A DNA stretch of 64,000 nucleotides from Cacconaster sp033811195 (GTDB lineage: Bacteria > Bacteroidota > Bacteroidia > Bacteroidales > UBA932): NCBI GenBank assembly GCA_033811195.1, contig JAPXOZ010000003.1, positions 69,886 to 133,885 on the forward strand, in the 5' to 3' direction. A program made the position numbers and the translations under genes. Shown here piece after piece: positions 62,155 through 64,000 of this stretch (within the stretch, counting starts at the first letter, position 1; every line of letters starts with the position of its first letter). The notes under the pieces are model-generated. The model was not told the origin of the DNA. It did no database searches and worked only from the letters and a program-made list of their open reading frames with translations.

Positions 62155-62395
62155 TTCCGCTCATTGCTGAAATCAACACTAAACATCATCACGAGCCAAC
62201 TCGATTGTTAAAAACAGGCCTCTAGTGACCCAGAAAGGGGGATTCTATTTATAGGACGTAGGAAGTTTGAGACAGATATCGGAGCTCAAATCTTATTTTA
62301 TAAGATTTCTAACAGACCGGGGCTAACGGCTTTTCTATAAAATTGTAAGTATTTCTGTTGTTCGCTTTTTTCGAAAAAGACGAAATTATTGCACT
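62155..62395 (+). ncRNA. Candidate 6S-like RNA between zapA and rny
   Basis: A 265-base gap without open frame. It contains several stem-forming segments, the clearest an 8-bp hairpin AAATCTTA-TTT-TAAGATTT near 62289-62308, a CCC-AGAAA-GGG hairpin near 62230, and CTTTTT-TCG-AAAAAG near 62365-62381. In E. coli the 6S RNA gene follows zapA, and a 6S-Flavo RNA class is known in Bacteroidota. The identification rests on position; I could not build the full rod-shaped fold by eye, so boundaries are approximate. Confidence 0.35.
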
Positions 62396-62419
62396 ATTTA
62401 TTACCATATACTTACAATT

Positions 62420-63958
62420 ATGTTTACCACAATTATTATTACAGCGATAGTTTCCGCAGCGGTGACTCTAGCAATCTATCTGCTCGTAAGGAACGTCATA
62501 TTAAAAAAGAAGAAAGCACAAATAATCATCAACGCTGAAAAAGAGGGGGAGGATATCAAAAAGGAAAAGATTTTCCAGGCCAAGGAAAAATTCCTCCAGC
62601 TCAAAAGTGAACATGAGACTTTCATCAACGAACGCAACGCCCAGGTTCAGCAGTATGAAAATAAAGTAAAGCAGAAGGAACTGGTTCTCAACCAACAAAA
62701 TTCCGAACTTGGACGCAAACAGAAAGAGGTCGATAGCATTCGCGAGAACCTCAAAACCCAACTTGAAATCGTTAATCGCAAGAGCGAAGAATACGACAAA
62801 TACAAGAACGAGGTCATAACAAAATTAGAAGAAGTGGCTGAAATGACTGCCGCAGATGCCAAAAACCAGCTCATAGAGAGTATGAGAGCCGAGGCAAAGA
62901 CTGAGGCGATGTCCTACATAAGCGATGTGATGGACGAAGCACGCATGACAGCGAGTAAAGAGGCCAAGCGTATAGTTATCAATACTATTCAGCGCACAGC
63001 ACCGGAGACTGCCATAGAAAATGCAGTGACTGTCTTCAATATTGAAAGTGACGAGATCAAAGGTCGCATTATAGGTCGTGAAGGGCGTAACATTCGTGCA
63101 CTCGAAGCCGCCACCGGTGTAGAAATCGTCGTAGACGATACCCCGGAAGCAATCCTTCTATCTGCATTTGACCCTGTGCGCCGCGAAGTGGCAAGACTTG
63201 CACTCCACCAGCTGGTAACAGATGGCCGTATCCACCCGGCACGTATCGAAGAGGTGGTGGCTAAGGTGCAGAAACAGCTCGAAGATGAAATCATGGAGAC
63301 AGGAAAGCGCACCTGTATTGATCTAGGTATCCACGGACTGCATGTGGAGCTAATCCGCCTGATCGGACGAATGAAATACCGCTCCTCTTATGGACAAAAC
63401 CTTCTCCAACACTCAAGAGAAGTGGCCAATATTTGTGCCACAATGGCAGCCGAGCTCGGTCTTAACGCAAAGGTTGCTAAACGCGCCGGACTTCTGCACG
63501 ATATTGGAAAGGTCTCTGATGAGGATCCCGAATTGCCCCACGCCCTTCTCGGTATGCGCATTGCAGAGAGATATAAGGAGAAACCCGAAGTTTGTAATGC
63601 TATTGGTTCGCACCACGAAGAGATGGAGATGAAATCCCTGATAGCTCCGCTGGTAATGGTAGGCGACGCAATATCGGGAGCCCGTCCCGGTGCTCGCCGT
63701 GAGGTTATTGAATCCTATATCAAACGTCTTAAGGATATGGAAGATATCGCGCTATCACACCCCGGTGTGACCAAGACCTATGCTATACAGGCCGGTAGGG
63801 AACTGCGTGTGATAGTAGGAGCCGAAGAGGTGTCTGATCACCAGTGTGAGGCCCTTTCAGCTGATATCGCCCGTAAAATCCAGGAAGAAATGGTCTATCC
63901 CGGTCAAATTAAGATTACAGTAATCCGCGAGACACGCAGTGTCGCATTTGCAAAATAA
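62420..63958 (+). CDS. rny: Ribonuclease Y
   Basis: Membrane-anchored endoribonuclease that starts mRNA decay. 512 residues. N-terminal membrane helix (about 3-24), a long charged coiled coil (30-200), a KH domain with G-R-I-I-G-R-E-G-R-N (215-224), and an HD domain with His360-Asp361 (L-L-H-D-I-G-K-V). The presence of RNase Y in place of an RNase E-based decay is usual for Bacteroidota. No good promoter is seen directly upstream; it may be transcribed from the zapA side. Confidence 0.95.
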   Translation: MFTTIIITAIVSAAVTLAIYLLVRNVILKKKKAQIIINAEKEGEDIKKEKIFQAKEKFLQLKSEHETFINERNAQVQQYENKVKQKELVLNQQNSELGRKQKEVDSIRENLKTQLEIVNRKSEEYDKYKNEVITKLEEVAEMTAADAKNQLIESMRAEAKTEAMSYISDVMDEARMTASKEAKRIVINTIQRTAPETAIENAVTVFNIESDEIKGRIIGREGRNIRALEAATGVEIVVDDTPEAILLSAFDPVRREVARLALHQLVTDGRIHPARIEEVVAKVQKQLEDEIMETGKRTCIDLGIHGLHVELIRLIGRMKYRSSYGQNLLQHSREVANICATMAAELGLNAKVAKRAGLLHDIGKVSDEDPELPHALLGMRIAERYKEKPEVCNAIGSHHEEMEMKSLIAPLVMVGDAISGARPGARREVIESYIKRLKDMEDIALSHPGVTKTYAIQAGRELRVIVGAEEVSDHQCEALSADIARKIQEEMVYPGQIKITVIRETRSVAFAK

Positions 63959-63964
63959 ATCATT

Positions 63965-64000
63965 ATGGAAGAGAACAAGAATAAAGGTATCAGTATAACT
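63965..64000 (+). CDS. Start of an unidentified gene, cut by window edge
   Basis: An ATG six bases after the rny stop opens a frame of 12 codons (M-E-E-N-K-N-K-G-I-S-I-T) that continues past the window. Too short to identify. The tight spacing suggests cotranscription with rny. Confidence 0.4.
   Translation, partial: MEENKNKGISIT

Noticed and set aside
62155..62419. tmRNA
   Set aside because: No tRNA-like acceptor/T arm and no ANDxxYALAA-type tag frame could be found.

Overview
The window is a gene-dense stretch of a chromosome from a member of the Bacteroidota, most probably the order Bacteroidales. Four things point there: a SusC/SusD outer-membrane pair, DUF4988-type lipoproteins with collagen-like tracts, a Rho factor with a very long disordered insertion, and Bacteroidota-type promoters (TAnnTTTG at -7, sometimes with TTG/TTTG 19-20 bases upstream) in front of at least a dozen genes. 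I cannot fix the genus. Most genes are housekeeping and I see no phage, insertion sequence, CRISPR array or defence system.

Layout. 1-4.4 kb: a LysE-type exporter (cut by the edge), lnt, and a pyrF/M20 dipeptidase pair. 4.5-9.3 kb: tig-clpP-clpX (protein folding and degradation) facing a CorC/CNNM-type membrane protein. 9.3-14.6 kb, minus strand: rho, ridA, lptD. 14.7-24.3 kb: amidase, dnaA, pepD, rpe, birA, rsfS, ftsH, cdsA, psd (wall, replication initiation, phospholipid synthesis). 24.6-31.5 kb, minus strand: SusD, SusC, and a GGGtGRT protein paired with a NifU-like Fe-S scaffold. 31.7-36.8 kb: tRNA-Gly(CCC), lysA, ffh, folD, a DoxX/thioredoxin-like membrane protein and a tiny lipoprotein. 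36.9-43.3 kb: a membrane polyferredoxin, trmD, a DUF349 protein and yidC. 43.3-50.4 kb: yggS, gpsA, pgi, isoaspartyl peptidase, a META-domain lipoprotein, an RsmI-like methylase, folB and mtaB. 50.4-54.1 kb, minus strand: a C69 dipeptidase, a PhnP-like metallohydrolase and a membrane-bound AraC-type regulator. 54.4-64 kb: two tandem collagen-like lipoproteins, a dicarboxylate-type symporter, a 5'-nucleotidase lipoprotein, a coiled-coil protein with zapA, a possible 6S RNA, and rny.

The most unusual signal lies between the genes. At least five intergenic regions (clpP-clpX, clpX/corC, psd/susD, lysA-ffh, araC-phnP) are built from degenerate seven-base repeats. The words differ (ACTCAAA, TAGTGTG, AGTTGCG, GCCAAAA) but the period of seven is kept, for 37 consecutive units without a slip after lysA and as an exact 56-bp (8 x 7) duplication before clpX. 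Stop codons of clpP, lysA and corC are the TAG of the adjoining heptad. These resemble in style the heptanucleotide STRR repeats of cyanobacteria; I know of no described counterpart in Bacteroidales. A second non-coding signal is a palindrome, ATAGAGTACTCTAT, found both before ffh and, extended and with a further half-site, between the araC-type regulator and the collagen-like lipoproteins.
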